A stretch of DNA of 64,000 nucleotides from Schaalia sp. 19OD2882. Lineage in GTDB: Bacteria > Actinomycetota > Actinomycetes > Actinomycetales > Actinomycetaceae. Position numbers and translations under genes: made by a program. Under the pieces are notes generated by a model. The model was not told the origin of the DNA, searched no databases, and worked only from the letters and a program-made list of their open reading frames with translations. Below, piece by piece: positions 37,963-47,160 of the stretch. The stretch spans positions 1,426,001 through 1,490,000 of the forward strand of contig NZ_CP065521.1 of assembly GCF_018986735.1 (NCBI RefSeq), read 5' to 3'. Numbering within the stretch: the first letter of the stretch is position 1; each line of letters starts with the position of its first letter.

Positions 37963-39078
37963 TCAGTCGTAGAGCAGGACTGCGACCTTCTCGTCCTCGA
38001 TGTTCGACTTGTCGTACCACACCGAGCCCGTGTCGACGTCGGCCACTGCCTCACCCTTGGAGGCCTTGACCGCCAGTTCCACTGCCTTGTAGCCCATCTG
38101 GTAGGGATCCTGGGAGACCGACCCGAGGAACTTGCCGTCCTTGACCGCGGCCTTCTGGGACGCCCCGGCGTCGAAGCCCACGACGAAGATGTCCTTGTAC
38201 TTGCCCGACGTCTTGTCCAAGTCGGTGGCATCGGCGGTTGCCGAGATCATGCCGTTGACCCCGTCCTGGTTGGCCGCGAAGATCGCCACCAGACCCTGGG
38301 TCGACAGGACCGAGTTCGCCGCCGCCTGGATGTCGGCCTGGGACGTGGTCGGAGGCACGGTGACGACGATCTTCACCTTGGCCGCCTTTGACGCGGGAAT
38401 CGTCCACTTCTGCTGACCGGAGACGTCGACTGCACCCGCCATGCCCGGCAGGGCCTCGATCTGGGAGACGGCTTCCTTCACGAACCCGTCCACACGCTGC
38501 ACGATCGAACCGGAGGTGGAGTCCTGCGCGAGGACGCCGACAACCGCGGGGGCGGCCTCGGTGCCCTTGGCCAGCGCCTTTTGGACATCCGGGTTCCCGA
38601 TGAGGTTCTTTGCGACATTGGCTCCGGCGGCGACATTGTCGGTCGTCGCCGTGGCGACCACTGCCCCGGAGGAGTCACCGGGGACGCCCGAGTCGAAGCC
38701 GATGACGGGGATCTTCGCCTCCTTGGCCTTGAGCAGCACGTCCTGCACGGCGTCGGGTTGGCTGGCTGCCAGGGCGATGGCTGCCGGACGCTGGTTGACG
38801 GCGGCGGCGAGTTGTTCGACCTGCTGGGAGACATTCGACTCAGCGTCGGGCCCGTTGGTGGTGAGTTCGACGCCGAGTTCGTCGGCTGCGGCCTGGGCTC
38901 CCTTGAAGGCGGCCTGGTAGAACTGGTTCTGGTAGCTCTTGGAGATGATGATGACCTGGGGTTTGCCGCTGGAACCTGCGGCCCCGGAGGCCTGCCCCGA
39001 CTGCGCATTGTCACTGCACGCCGTGACTCCTGCCAGGGCGACCAGTGCGGTCGCCGCGAGGGCGATGGTGCGTTTCAT
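37963..39078 (-). CDS. Sugar ABC transporter substrate-binding lipoprotein (RbsB-like)
   Basis: The 371-residue Peripla_BP_4-type binding protein. The lipobox is VTAC with Cys21, followed by a Ser/Gly/Ala linker. The mature part begins KPQVIIISKSYQNQFYQAAFKGAQAAADELGVELT. It shows the two-lobe periplasmic-binding fold with ALAASQPDAVQDVLLKAKEAKIPVIGFDSGVPG and FAANQDGVNGMISA...DIFVVGFDAGASQKAAVKDGKFLGSVSQDPYQMGYKAVELA. Family ligands are pentoses, inositol or AI-2; the exact sugar is unknown. It lies last in the minus-strand ATPase-permease-binding protein operon. Confidence 0.93.
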   Translation of the reverse strand: MKRTIALAATALVALAGVTACSDNAQSGQASGAAGSSGKPQVIIISKSYQNQFYQAAFKGAQAAADELGVELTTNGPDAESNVSQQVEQLAAAVNQRPAAIALAASQPDAVQDVLLKAKEAKIPVIGFDSGVPGDSSGAVVATATTDNVAAGANVAKNLIGNPDVQKALAKGTEAAPAVVGVLAQDSTSGSIVQRVDGFVKEAVSQIEALPGMAGAVDVSGQQKWTIPASKAAKVKIVVTVPPTTSQADIQAAANSVLSTQGLVAIFAANQDGVNGMISATADATDLDKTSGKYKDIFVVGFDAGASQKAAVKDGKFLGSVSQDPYQMGYKAVELAVKASKGEAVADVDTGSVWYDKSNIEDEKVAVLLYD

Positions 39079-39138
39079 GGGTGTTGCCTTTCGTCGTTGA
39101 GGGACGGTTGGACGAATTCTTGGGGTGTGGCCGAGGGC

Positions 39139-40119
39139 TCAGGAGCGTCGGCGACGGGTCCTCAGGACGTCGAGGAGGACCGCGAGGATGACGACCACGC
39201 CGATGAGGACTTGCTGCCACTGGACGGGCAGGCCCATGGACAACAGGCCGGTTTTGAGCACGGAGATGACGAAGACGCCGATTATGGTCCCCCACAGGGA
39301 ACCGATTCCGCCGGCCAGCGAGGTGCCTCCGATCACGCAGGCCGCAATGGCGTACATCTCCTGACCATTGCCGGTCTGTGGAGTGATCGAGGAGAAGGTG
39401 GCGGCGTAGATCGCGCCGGCCAGGCCGCAGAAGAAGCCGTTGACCACGTAGACCCAGAACTTCCAGGTGCGCACGACGACTCCTGACAGTTCAACGGCTT
39501 CCTCGTTCGAGCCGATGGCGTAGGTGTACCGGCCGAGTTTCGTGCGTCGCAGCAGGAACCATGCGACGGCGAAGAATGCCGCCAACCACAGGATGCCGAC
39601 AGGGAAACTGTTCACCTTGTACAAGACGTTCTTGAACCAGCCGTCGTCCGAACCCAAGGAGGGATAGGTCTGTGTCTGCACATTTGCCACGACGGCGCAC
39701 AGTCCCAGCGAGACGAATTGCATGCCGAGTGTGGCGATGAACGGCGGCAGGTGCAGATATCCGACCAGGAGTCCGTTGCCGATGCCGAAGAGCACACCGA
39801 CCAGCACGACGATGAGCAGGGACACGGCGATCGGCAGGTGCCACACGTTGTAGGCGACACCGCCGACCAGGGCCGCGCCGACCATGACGGTGCCCGAGGA
39901 CAAGTCGATGCCGGCGGTGATGATGACGAAGGTCATGCCGATGGCGAGGAAGCCGATGTAGTAGGACGAGTCGAGAATCGACACGAAAGTGTCGGCGGAG
40001 AGAAACCTGTTGCCGAACACTGCGAAGAATGCGTAGAGGATCACCAAAGCGGCAAGTGCCATGACCTGCTGCATCGCCGCGCTGGACACCTTCGGGACGG
40101 GGAGCGTCTTGCCGCTCAT
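39139..40119 (-). CDS. Sugar ABC transporter permease (RbsC-like)
   Basis: The 326-residue membrane permease of the BPD_transp_2 family. Spans of about 20 residues recur through the whole length, beginning MALAALVILYAFFAVFG. The family signature ITAGIDLSSGTVMVGAALVGGV (the ribose-permease DLSVGS region) and the coupling-helix area AIGSNEEAVELSGVVVRTWKFWVYVVNGFFCGLAGAIYAA are clear. The ATG overlaps the ATPase stop (ATGA). There is only one permease gene, expected to act as a homodimer. Confidence 0.94.
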   Translation of the reverse strand: MSGKTLPVPKVSSAAMQQVMALAALVILYAFFAVFGNRFLSADTFVSILDSSYYIGFLAIGMTFVIITAGIDLSSGTVMVGAALVGGVAYNVWHLPIAVSLLIVVLVGVLFGIGNGLLVGYLHLPPFIATLGMQFVSLGLCAVVANVQTQTYPSLGSDDGWFKNVLYKVNSFPVGILWLAAFFAVAWFLLRRTKLGRYTYAIGSNEEAVELSGVVVRTWKFWVYVVNGFFCGLAGAIYAATFSSITPQTGNGQEMYAIAACVIGGTSLAGGIGSLWGTIIGVFVISVLKTGLLSMGLPVQWQQVLIGVVVILAVLLDVLRTRRRRS

Positions 40120-41627
40120 CGCTGTTCCTTCCTGTCGTCGTGGTGGGTGGCCATTGCCATGATCCGTACGGGAGTGGCTTCGGCAATGTCGAGAATTCCG
40201 GTGCTGACCCCTTCGGACATGACGACGACACGGTCCGAGAGGTGGAGGATTTCGTCGAGGTCGGAGGAGACGAGGATGATCGACTTTCCTTCCTCGACCA
40301 GGCTTCTGATGAGTTCGTAGATCTCGGCGCGGGCGCCGATGTCGATTCCGCGGGTGGGCTCGTCGAAAATGAGTACGTCCATGTCCCGAAGGAGCCACTT
40401 GGCCAGGACGACCTTTTGTTGGTTGCCACCCGACAGGGCTCGCACCGACTGGTGGATGCTGGGAGTCTTGATGCGCAGCAGTTCGACGAATTCCTTGGCG
40501 CGTTTGACCGACAATCCGTCCCGTACTGCGAGGAATCCGGCGAGCAGGTCGTAGGAGGGCAGTGCCACATTGTCCTTGACGGACAGATTCACCACCAGTC
40601 CGTATCGCTTCCGATCCTCGGACAGGTAGGCAATGCCCTTTTCCACGGCGTCGCGCGGGTGGGTGAAGTGGACTTCCTTGCCTTTGACGATCAATGTGCC
40701 GCTTGCGCTGGGATCCGCCCCGAAGAGGATCTGCATGGTCTCGGTCCGCCCGGCTCCCACCAGGCCGGCGAATCCGAGGATCTCACCGGCGCGCAGGTCG
40801 AAGGAGACCCCGCGCACCTTGGTGGAGGTGAGGTTGCGGGCCTCCAGGACGACTTCGGCATCCGGTGGGACCTTGGAGGTTTCCTTCTTCGGATTGATGA
40901 CCTTCCGCCCCACCATGAGTTCGATGACCTCATCGATGGCGGTGGACGCCGTGTCCAGTGTGCCGACGTGGGCGCCGTCGCGGAACACGGTGATCCGGTC
41001 CGAGATCTCCATGATCTCGTGCATTCGGTGCGAGATGTAGACCACGGCCACACCGGCCGCCTTCATCCCGCGCACCCGGCGCAACAGGTCGGCAGCCTCG
41101 GCCTCGGACAGTGCGGCCGTGGGCTCGTCGAGGATGAGCACCTTGGTCGAGGTGAAGGACATGGCGCGCGCGATCTCGACCAACTGCGCCTTGCCGACAC
41201 TGAGGTCACGAAGTCTGTCGGTGGGTTCCACACCGATGCCGAACTGGTCGATGAGTTCACGGGCCTTGAGGTTCAGATCCGTGTCGGAGACCAGGAACCC
41301 GGCGGACTCGCGACCGATGAAGATGTTCTGGGCAACCGTGAGGTCACCCATCATGTTGAGTTCCTGGTGCACGACCGAAATGCCGCGGGCCTGGGCGTCA
41401 CGGATCGAATGAAAGCGAGCGTCCCGGCCTTCGAATTCGTAGACGCCCTCGAAATCCGAGAGCATCCCGGCCATCACCTTGACCAGGGTGGACTTGCCTG
41501 CGCCGTTTTCGCCGACGATCGCGTGGACCTCGGCCGGACGCAGTTCGAAGTTCACCCTGTCCAGAGCCTGTACACCTGGATACCTCTTCGACACGCCCTT
41601 CATCTGAAGCAGCGGTGCTTCACTCAT
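40116..41627 (-). CDS. Sugar ABC transporter ATP-binding protein, two-domain (RbsA-like)
   Basis: A 503-residue fused ATPase. Domain 1 has Walker A GENGAGKST, signature LSVGKAQLVEIARA and Walker B VLILDEPTAALSEAEA. Domain 2 has the degenerate P-loop typical of RbsA (GLVGAGRTET), signature LSGGNQQKVVLAKWLL and VLIFDEPTRGIDIGARAEIYELI. AAAGGAG lies before ATG 41627; a longer in-frame extension is ignored for that reason. It is the first gene of the transporter operon, divergent from a LacI regulator. Confidence 0.95.
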   Translation of the reverse strand: MSEAPLLQMKGVSKRYPGVQALDRVNFELRPAEVHAIVGENGAGKSTLVKVMAGMLSDFEGVYEFEGRDARFHSIRDAQARGISVVHQELNMMGDLTVAQNIFIGRESAGFLVSDTDLNLKARELIDQFGIGVEPTDRLRDLSVGKAQLVEIARAMSFTSTKVLILDEPTAALSEAEAADLLRRVRGMKAAGVAVVYISHRMHEIMEISDRITVFRDGAHVGTLDTASTAIDEVIELMVGRKVINPKKETSKVPPDAEVVLEARNLTSTKVRGVSFDLRAGEILGFAGLVGAGRTETMQILFGADPSASGTLIVKGKEVHFTHPRDAVEKGIAYLSEDRKRYGLVVNLSVKDNVALPSYDLLAGFLAVRDGLSVKRAKEFVELLRIKTPSIHQSVRALSGGNQQKVVLAKWLLRDMDVLIFDEPTRGIDIGARAEIYELIRSLVEEGKSIILVSSDLDEILHLSDRVVVMSEGVSTGILDIAEATPVRIMAMATHHDDRKEQR

Positions 41628-41739
41628 GGGCCACTCCTTTCCTCGGGTCGATGGAACGCCGCAGTGCGCACGATCCACGTGGTGAATCGGAAGAGGGATG
41701 CGCAGCCGGACGTCAGAGGACAATGCGAGCGACAACGAT

Positions 41740-41753
41740 TGACAACGTTGTCA
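41740..41753. promoter_or_regulatory. LacI-family operator between transporter and regulator
   Basis: TGACAACGTTGTCA is a perfect 14-bp palindrome with the central CG typical of LacI/PurR-family operators. A second GACAACG half lies just upstream (41731-41737). It lies 113 bp before the transporter start and 22 bp before lacI, within reach of the promoters of both. The sugar regulator next door is its obvious ligand. Confidence 0.8.
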
Positions 41754-41763
41754 TCTTGGCCAC

Positions 41764-41769
41764 TAGATT
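41764..41769 (+). promoter_or_regulatory. -10 element of leaderless lacI
   Basis: TAGATT followed by 6 nt and ATG 41776. A TTGACA (41739-41744) upstream, at a long 19-bp spacing, overlaps the palindromic operator, so the repressor would block its own promoter. Confidence 0.55.
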
Positions 41770-41775
41770 ATGCTC

Positions 41776-42876
41776 ATGGCGGATGACAGTCAAGACTCGA
41801 AAGGACTCGAACCGGTAACGATGCCTCCAACGACTCCTGCCCCACACAACCCGAAGGACCAGAGGCCACGGGCGACGATGACGGATGTCGCCTCCTTGGC
41901 GGGAGTCGCCCTGAAGACGGTCTCCCGGGTGGTCAACGGAGAACCGAATGTGTCCTCCCGAACGGCCGAACGCGTCTGGTCCGCCGTCGAGGAACTCGAC
42001 TACCACGTGGACATGCGCGCAGGTTCCCTGCGCCGCACGGACGGACGCACGAAGACCGTGGGCCTGCTGGTCTCCAGTGTGGCGAACCCCTTCGCGGGTG
42101 AACTCCACCGCGGAGTCGAAGAAGTGGCGGCCCACCGCTCAGTGGCCGTGATCGCCGCCAGTTTGGAGGAAGACCCCGCGCGAGAACGGGCCCTCCTGCG
42201 GGACTTCCGGGCCCGCCACGTCGACGGCATCGTCCTCGACACGACCTCCAACGACCCACGTCATGTCGAAGACCTGTGCGCCGCCGGCATTGCGGTGGTC
42301 CTGGTCGATCGCGTGCCGGAGGGCCCCCGCGTGGACAGCGTGACAAGTGACAACCTCAGGGCCGCCGAGGACGCCACACTGCACCTGCTGGCCCATGGCC
42401 ATCGCCGCATCGCCCTGGTCATGGAGCCCCGTTGCGTTCCCACGGCCGCCGCAAGGCTCACAGGATTCCACGACGCGCTCCGGGCCGCCAACATCGATCC
42501 GGCCATCTGCCCTGTCATCGAAGTTCCGGCCGACGCCGCATCCGCCCGCCGCGCGGTGGAGGGTCTTCTGCGTTCGCCCGAGCGGCCGACTGCCCTGTTC
42601 TCCACTCAGAACGTGCTGAGCGTCGGCGTGGTCGGCGCCATCCACGCCACGGGCCACCAGCACGATGTCGCCTTCGTGGGCTTCGACGACGTTCCACTCG
42701 CGGAGTTCCTCGATCCGCCCTTGACCTTGGTGCACCAGGACCCGAGGCTCATCGGGCGCCTCGCCGCAGAACTCCTCTTCGACCGCCTCGACGGCGCCAG
42801 CACGGACCCCCGGGCCCTCGTCGTCCCGACCCGCATGGTGGCGCGGGGCAGTGGAGAGATCCGCCCCGCACACTGA
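41776..42876 (+). CDS. LacI-family transcriptional regulator
   Basis: A 366-residue sugar-responsive repressor. After a 35-residue polar N-terminal extension comes the HTH: RATMTDVASLAGVALKTVSRVVNGEPNVSSRTAERVWSAVEELDYHVD, including the hinge helix that enters the minor groove at the operator CG. The core is the periplasmic-binding fold (TVGLLVSSVANPFAGELHRGVEE, VDGIVLDTTS, GHRRIALVMEP, VAFVGFDDVPLAEFLDPPLTLVHQDP). ATG 41776 is preferred over 41770 because a -10 hexamer lies exactly 6 nt before it. It should control the divergent RbsABC-like transporter and itself. Confidence 0.93.
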   Translation: MADDSQDSKGLEPVTMPPTTPAPHNPKDQRPRATMTDVASLAGVALKTVSRVVNGEPNVSSRTAERVWSAVEELDYHVDMRAGSLRRTDGRTKTVGLLVSSVANPFAGELHRGVEEVAAHRSVAVIAASLEEDPARERALLRDFRARHVDGIVLDTTSNDPRHVEDLCAAGIAVVLVDRVPEGPRVDSVTSDNLRAAEDATLHLLAHGHRRIALVMEPRCVPTAAARLTGFHDALRAANIDPAICPVIEVPADAASARRAVEGLLRSPERPTALFSTQNVLSVGVVGAIHATGHQHDVAFVGFDDVPLAEFLDPPLTLVHQDPRLIGRLAAELLFDRLDGASTDPRALVVPTRMVARGSGEIRPAH

Positions 42877-42877
42877 A

Positions 42878-42909
42878 CCCCCGCCCTCGTTCCGTGCCGA
42901 GGGCAGGGG
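42878..42909. terminator. Hairpin between convergent lacI and def
   Basis: CCCCCGCCCTCG (42878-42889) pairs with CGAGGGCAGGGG (42898-42909) with one mismatch. Sequence and loop closely resemble the hairpin at 37846-37880, as if copied. Confidence 0.65.
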
Positions 42910-42949
42910 CCCGCGTGTTCGTCGGAAGCGCAGATGGCGCGCCCGACAG

Positions 42950-43441
42950 TCAGTAGGCCTTCTGGCGGATGTCCCGCAGGGCACGCTTGCGGGTGGCCCG
43001 GTCCAGACGATCGATGTACAGGTGCCCGTCCAGGTGGTCGCATTCGTGCTGCAGGCACCGGCCCATGAGTTCCTCGCCCTCGACCACCACCGGTCGGCGA
43101 TCCAGGTCGATACCCTCCACCCTGGCGTACCAGGCGCGCTTGGTCGGGTACCACAGCTCGGGAACGGACAGACATCCTTCGTCGCCGTCCTGGAACCGGT
43201 CCTCGGAGAGGGCAACCAGGCGCGGGTTGAGGACGTAGCCGATCTCGCCGTCGATGTTCCACGAGAATGCCCGAAGCCCCACCCCGATCTGGTTCGCGGC
43301 AAGACCCGCCCGCCCGTCCATGTCGACGGTCTCCAGCAGGTCCTCCACAAGCGCCTTCACACGCGCGTCGATGTCGGTGACCGGGTCGCATAGAGTGCGC
43401 AGGACGGGGTCACCGATGACGCGGATCTCGCGGATCCCCAT
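42950..43441 (-). CDS. def: Peptide deformylase
   Basis: Removes the formyl group from the N-terminal Met of new proteins before Met aminopeptidase acts. It has 163 residues. Motif 1 is [10 protein letters not shown], motif 2 [11 protein letters not shown] with the metal Cys, and motif 3 [14 protein letters not shown] with the two metal His and the catalytic Glu. The ATG lies 1 nt after the proS stop. A long upstream in-frame extension inside proS is ignored. Confidence 0.95.
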   Translation of the reverse strand: MGIREIRVIGDPVLRTLCDPVTDIDARVKALVEDLLETVDMDGRAGLAANQIGVGLRAFSWNIDGEIGYVLNPRLVALSEDRFQDGDEGCLSVPELWYPTKRAWYARVEGIDLDRRPVVVEGEELMGRCLQHECDHLDGHLYIDRLDRATRKRALRDIRQKAY

Positions 43442-43442
43442 G

Positions 43443-45284
43443 TCAGGCCCCCTCCCCCACCAGCTGCGGGGTGCGTCCGGCCAACAGGTCCGCGTGCAAG
43501 CGCGCGACAAGGGCGGCGGCCCGGGCCACTGGAACCTCGACACGTTCGCCCGTCGCGCGCAGGCGCACCTCGACCTTGCCGTCGGCCAAGCCTCGGCCCA
43601 CGACCACGGCCACAGGGATGCCGACCAGTTCCGCATCGGCGAACTTCACGCCGGCGCTCACCTTGCGGCGGTCGTCCATCAGGACATCCAGTCCTGCACC
43701 GTCGAGCTCCGCCCCCAGATCGGCAGCCGCCTTGAAGACCTCTTCACCCTTGCCGGTCGCCAGCAGGTGCACGTCGAAGGGGGCGACACCCGCCGGCCAC
43801 GCCAACCCCATGTCATCGTGGTTGGCTTCGGCCAAGGCAGCCACCACGCGGCTCACACCGATGCCGTAGGAGCCCATCGTGACCACACGGGACTTGCCGT
43901 TCTCGTCCAGGACGGTCAGTCCCAGGGCTTCGGCGTACTTGCGACCCAAGGCGAAGATGTGGCCGATTTCGATGCCGCGCTCCAGGTGCAGGGGGCCCGA
44001 ACCGTCGGGGGCCGGGTCGCCCTCGCGAACTTCGGCGGCTTCAATGGTGCCGTCGGCCTCGAAGTCGCGTCCCTTCGTCAGCCAGAAGACGTGCATGTCG
44101 ACCTCGTTGGCGCCAGTGATCCACGTGGTGCCGTCAACCACGCGCGGATCCAGCAGGTAGCGTACGGAGCCGGTGGCATTGCCGTCCTCGTCCACCGTGC
44201 GCAGTGGAGAGTTGGGGCCGACCACCTGCGGGCCGATGTATCCCGGGACCAGTTCCGGATGTGCGGCCAACTCGTCGGAAGTGGCCATCTCGACCTCGGC
44301 GGGGGCCACGGCGGCCTCCAAGCGCTTCATGTCGACCTCCCGGTCTCCCGGCAGTCCGACGACCAGCAGCTCCTTCTCACCGCTGGGCCGGGTCAAGGTG
44401 ACCACGACGTTCTTCAAGGTGTCTGCAGCCGTCCAGGCCCGATCGGCGCGCGGGTGCAGCTCGTTGGCCAGGATGACGAGTGACTCGATGGTCTTGGAGT
44501 CGGGGGTGGGCAGGACGACGGCCTCTGGCGTGCCCTCCGGGGGCAGGGGCTCGGGTGCGGGGGTGTTCACGGCCTCGGCATTGGCGGCATAGCCTCCTGC
44601 CGACCGCACGAAGGTGTCCTCGCCGATGGGGCTGGGGTGCAAGAACTCCTCCGAGCGTGAGCCACCCATGGCGCCGGACATGGCCGCGACGATGACGTAC
44701 TCCAAGCCCAGTCGGGTGAAGATGCGCTCGTAGGTGTCACGCTCGGCCTGGTAGGAGGCGGCCAGACCGTCCTCGTCCAGGTCGAAGGAGTAGGCGTCCT
44801 TCATGACGAAGTCGCGTCCGCGGATGATGCCGGCACGAGGGCGGGCTTCGTCGCGGTGCTTCGTCTGGATCTGGTAAAGGGTGCAGGGCAGGTCCTTGTA
44901 CGAGGAGTACAGGTCCTTGACCAAAAGGGTGAACATCTCCTCGTGGGTGGGGGCCAGCAGGTAGTCGCCGCCCTTGCGGTCCGTCAGGGTGAACAGTGTC
45001 GGACCGTATTCCTCCCACCGCTTGGTCGCCTTGTAGGGTTCGCCGGGCAGCAGGGCCGGGAAGTGCACCTCGTCGGCGCCCATGCGGTCCATCTCCTCAC
45101 GCACCACCTGCTCGACCTTGCGCAGCACGCGCAGGCCCAGCGGCAGCCAGGTGTAGATGCCGGGGGCGGTGCGGCGGACGTAGCCGGCACGGACGAGCAG
45201 CTTGTGCGACGCGACTTCGGCGTCAACGGGGTCCTCGCGCAGAGTGCGCAGGAAGTACGTGGACAGGTTTCTCAGCACGCCCAT
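43443..45284 (-). CDS. proS: Prolyl-tRNA synthetase, bacterial type
   Basis: Charges tRNA-Pro. The 613-residue bacterial-type enzyme contains the class II core with [42 protein letters not shown] and the motif 2 region [26 protein letters not shown]. The YbaK-like editing insertion spans residues about 240-390. Motif 3 is [28 protein letters not shown], and the C-terminal HGTP anticodon domain follows. ATG at 45284 fits the family N-terminus [14 protein letters not shown]. It forms a tight pair with def. Both follow ispG and a small membrane protein. Confidence 0.97.
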   Translation of the reverse strand: MGVLRNLSTYFLRTLREDPVDAEVASHKLLVRAGYVRRTAPGIYTWLPLGLRVLRKVEQVVREEMDRMGADEVHFPALLPGEPYKATKRWEEYGPTLFTLTDRKGGDYLLAPTHEEMFTLLVKDLYSSYKDLPCTLYQIQTKHRDEARPRAGIIRGRDFVMKDAYSFDLDEDGLAASYQAERDTYERIFTRLGLEYVIVAAMSGAMGGSRSEEFLHPSPIGEDTFVRSAGGYAANAEAVNTPAPEPLPPEGTPEAVVLPTPDSKTIESLVILANELHPRADRAWTAADTLKNVVVTLTRPSGEKELLVVGLPGDREVDMKRLEAAVAPAEVEMATSDELAAHPELVPGYIGPQVVGPNSPLRTVDEDGNATGSVRYLLDPRVVDGTTWITGANEVDMHVFWLTKGRDFEADGTIEAAEVREGDPAPDGSGPLHLERGIEIGHIFALGRKYAEALGLTVLDENGKSRVVTMGSYGIGVSRVVAALAEANHDDMGLAWPAGVAPFDVHLLATGKGEEVFKAAADLGAELDGAGLDVLMDDRRKVSAGVKFADAELVGIPVAVVVGRGLADGKVEVRLRATGERVEVPVARAAALVARLHADLLAGRTPQLVGEGA

Positions 45285-45402
45285 CAGCCTAGTTCACGCC
45301 GATGTCACCGGCGAAACCCCACCGTCGAGGCCTTGGCCACCGTGGTCGACCGGAGAGCACCCCGCTCCGGGGGTCATTCGAGCGCAGGGCCTGCGCACGG
45401 CT

Positions 45403-45897
45403 TCACAGGGCCTCGGCGGCGGCCTTGATGTCGCGGAGCATGAGCATCGCCGCGGGGGCTTCGACAGCCAGGGCGGCTTTGATCAACCATGCGGGCATGT
45501 CCTGGGTCGACAGGTGCCGCTCACGCAAGTGGATGCGGGTGCGCTCGTTGGCCTCGGGCAGCAGAGCGAGCGCGCAGCTCGAAGGGCGCTCGTCCTCGTC
45601 ATCCAGACCCGGCAGGGCCGCTGCCAGGACGAGGCAGTCCCCCGCCTCCTCGTACAGGACCGTCTCGCGTTCGACATGGGCGAAAGCCCGTTCGAGCGCC
45701 CTCCACACGAGGGCGGGGGGTGCGTCGACCAGGATCGCCCTGTCGACGATGACGTCGGCCATGGGAACCACCAAGTCACCGGGTAGTGAGATCGCCGCCT
45801 GCGACCTGGTCAGTCCCACTCGTGAGGGGAATCCAGTGGCCCACACGACTGCGGCCAGTCCTGCTGCCCCCAGCAGCGCTGCGGTGCGAATGCGCAT
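45403..45897 (-). CDS. Small membrane-anchored SRPBCC-like protein
   Basis: A 164-residue protein. An N-terminal hydrophobic segment (MRIRTAALLGAAGLAAVVWATGF) could be an anchor or signal. The rest, LPGDLVVPMADVIVDRAILVDAPPALVWRALERAFAHVERETVLYEEAGDCLVLAAALP through RTRIHLRERHL, has the strand pattern and the DAPPALVW element of SRPBCC (polyketide-cyclase-like) lipid-binding folds. I am not certain of the family. It lies 18 nt after ispG with GAGGAAGGA before the ATG and is likely co-transcribed with it. Confidence 0.6.
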   Translation of the reverse strand: MRIRTAALLGAAGLAAVVWATGFPSRVGLTRSQAAISLPGDLVVPMADVIVDRAILVDAPPALVWRALERAFAHVERETVLYEEAGDCLVLAAALPGLDDEDERPSSCALALLPEANERTRIHLRERHLSTQDMPAWLIKAALAVEAPAAMLMLRDIKAAAEAL

Positions 45898-45915
45898 GGT
45901 CGATCCTTCCTCGGG

Positions 45916-47076
45916 TCAGCGGGTGACCGGCACGACCTCGACGGCGCCCTCTGCCCCACCCTCGAGTCCGAGGGTCTCGGCCAGCGCTTCGGCGTGACGG
46001 ATGAGGGTCTCCACGATCTGGTCCTCGGGGACGGTTTCGACCACCTGCCCCTTGATGAAGATCTGCCCCTTGCCGTTGCCGGAGGCCACCCCCAGGTCTG
46101 CCTCACGAGCCTCACCGGGTCCGTTGACGACGCAGCCCATGACGGCCACGCGCAGCGGCACGGTGAGGTGTTTGAGGCCCTCGGTGACGTCCTCGGCCAG
46201 GGTCCACACGTCCACCTGGGCGCGTCCGCAGGAGGGGCAGGAGACGATCTCCAGGGTCCGCTCACGCAATCCCATGAACTCCAGCAGCTTCGTGCCGACC
46301 TTGACCTCCTCCACGGGGGGTGCCGACAGGGAAACCCGGATCGTGTCGCCGATGCCCTGGCTGAGCAGGACGGAAAAGGCCGACACCGACTTGATGGTGC
46401 CCTGGAAAGCGGGGCCGGCCTCGGTCACTCCCAGGTGCAGGGGCCAGTCACCGCGTTCGGAGAGCTGACGGTAGGCCTCGACCATGGTCAGGACGTCGTG
46501 GTGTTTGACCGAGATCTTGAAGTCGTGGAAATCGTTCTCCTCGAACAGGGAGGCCTCCCACACGGCCGACTCGACCAGGGCCTCCGGGGTGGTGCGCCCG
46601 TACTTCTTCAGCAGACGCGGGTCCAGGGACCCCGCATTGACACCGATGCGCAGGGAGACTCCGTGGTCGCTCGCCGCGCGACAGATGTCGGCCACTTGGT
46701 CGTCGAAGCGACGGATGTTGCCCGGGTTCACACGCACCGCGCCGCAGCCGGCCGCGATGGCGGTGAACACGTACTTGGGGTTGAAGTGGATGTCGGCGAT
46801 CACGGGGATGCGGGACTGCTGGGCGATGATCTTCAGCGCATCGGCATCCTTGTCCGTCGGGCAGGCCACTCGGACGATGTCGCATCCGGCGGCGGTGAGT
46901 TCGGCGATCTGCTGCAAGGTGGCGCCGATGTCGTGGGTCTTCGTCGTGGTCATCGACTGGACCGAGACGGGCGCACCGCCCCCCACCGGAAGGTCTCTGA
47001 CCATGATCCGGCGGGTCTGCTTGCGCGGGAAGGGGGTGGCACGCACGCCGGGCATGCCCAAGGAAATCTCACTCAC
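45916..47076 (-). CDS. ispG: 4-hydroxy-3-methylbut-2-enyl diphosphate synthase (MEP pathway)
   Basis: Iron-sulfur enzyme that converts MEcPP to HMBPP in isoprenoid synthesis. It has 386 residues. The TIM-barrel N-terminal part shows [35 protein letters not shown] and [13 protein letters not shown]. The C-terminal [4Fe-4S] domain shows CPSCGR (two Cys) and [11 protein letters not shown] with the third Cys and Glu ligand. GTG 47076 is chosen because a GATAAT -10 lies 6 nt upstream; the much longer open frame above it overlaps the opposite-strand reductase and is not coding. It belongs with dxr on the same strand. Confidence 0.95.
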   Translation of the reverse strand: MSEISLGMPGVRATPFPRKQTRRIMVRDLPVGGGAPVSVQSMTTTKTHDIGATLQQIAELTAAGCDIVRVACPTDKDADALKIIAQQSRIPVIADIHFNPKYVFTAIAAGCGAVRVNPGNIRRFDDQVADICRAASDHGVSLRIGVNAGSLDPRLLKKYGRTTPEALVESAVWEASLFEENDFHDFKISVKHHDVLTMVEAYRQLSERGDWPLHLGVTEAGPAFQGTIKSVSAFSVLLSQGIGDTIRVSLSAPPVEEVKVGTKLLEFMGLRERTLEIVSCPSCGRAQVDVWTLAEDVTEGLKHLTVPLRVAVMGCVVNGPGEAREADLGVASGNGKGQIFIKGQVVETVPEDQIVETLIRHAEALAETLGLEGGAEGAVEVVPVTR

Positions 47077-47082
47077 CCGGTC

Positions 47083-47088
47083 ATTATC
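47083..47088 (-). promoter_or_regulatory. -10 element of leaderless ispG
   Basis: On the minus strand GATAAT is followed by 6 nt and the ispG GTG at 47076. No Shine-Dalgarno is visible, so a leaderless message is likely. Confidence 0.5.
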
Positions 47089-47160
47089 CCCCACCCCGCT
47101 TTGCGCGAGCACACACGGGCCATGCGCCGCTGACCACACCCGAGGCGCATAGACTTTCGA

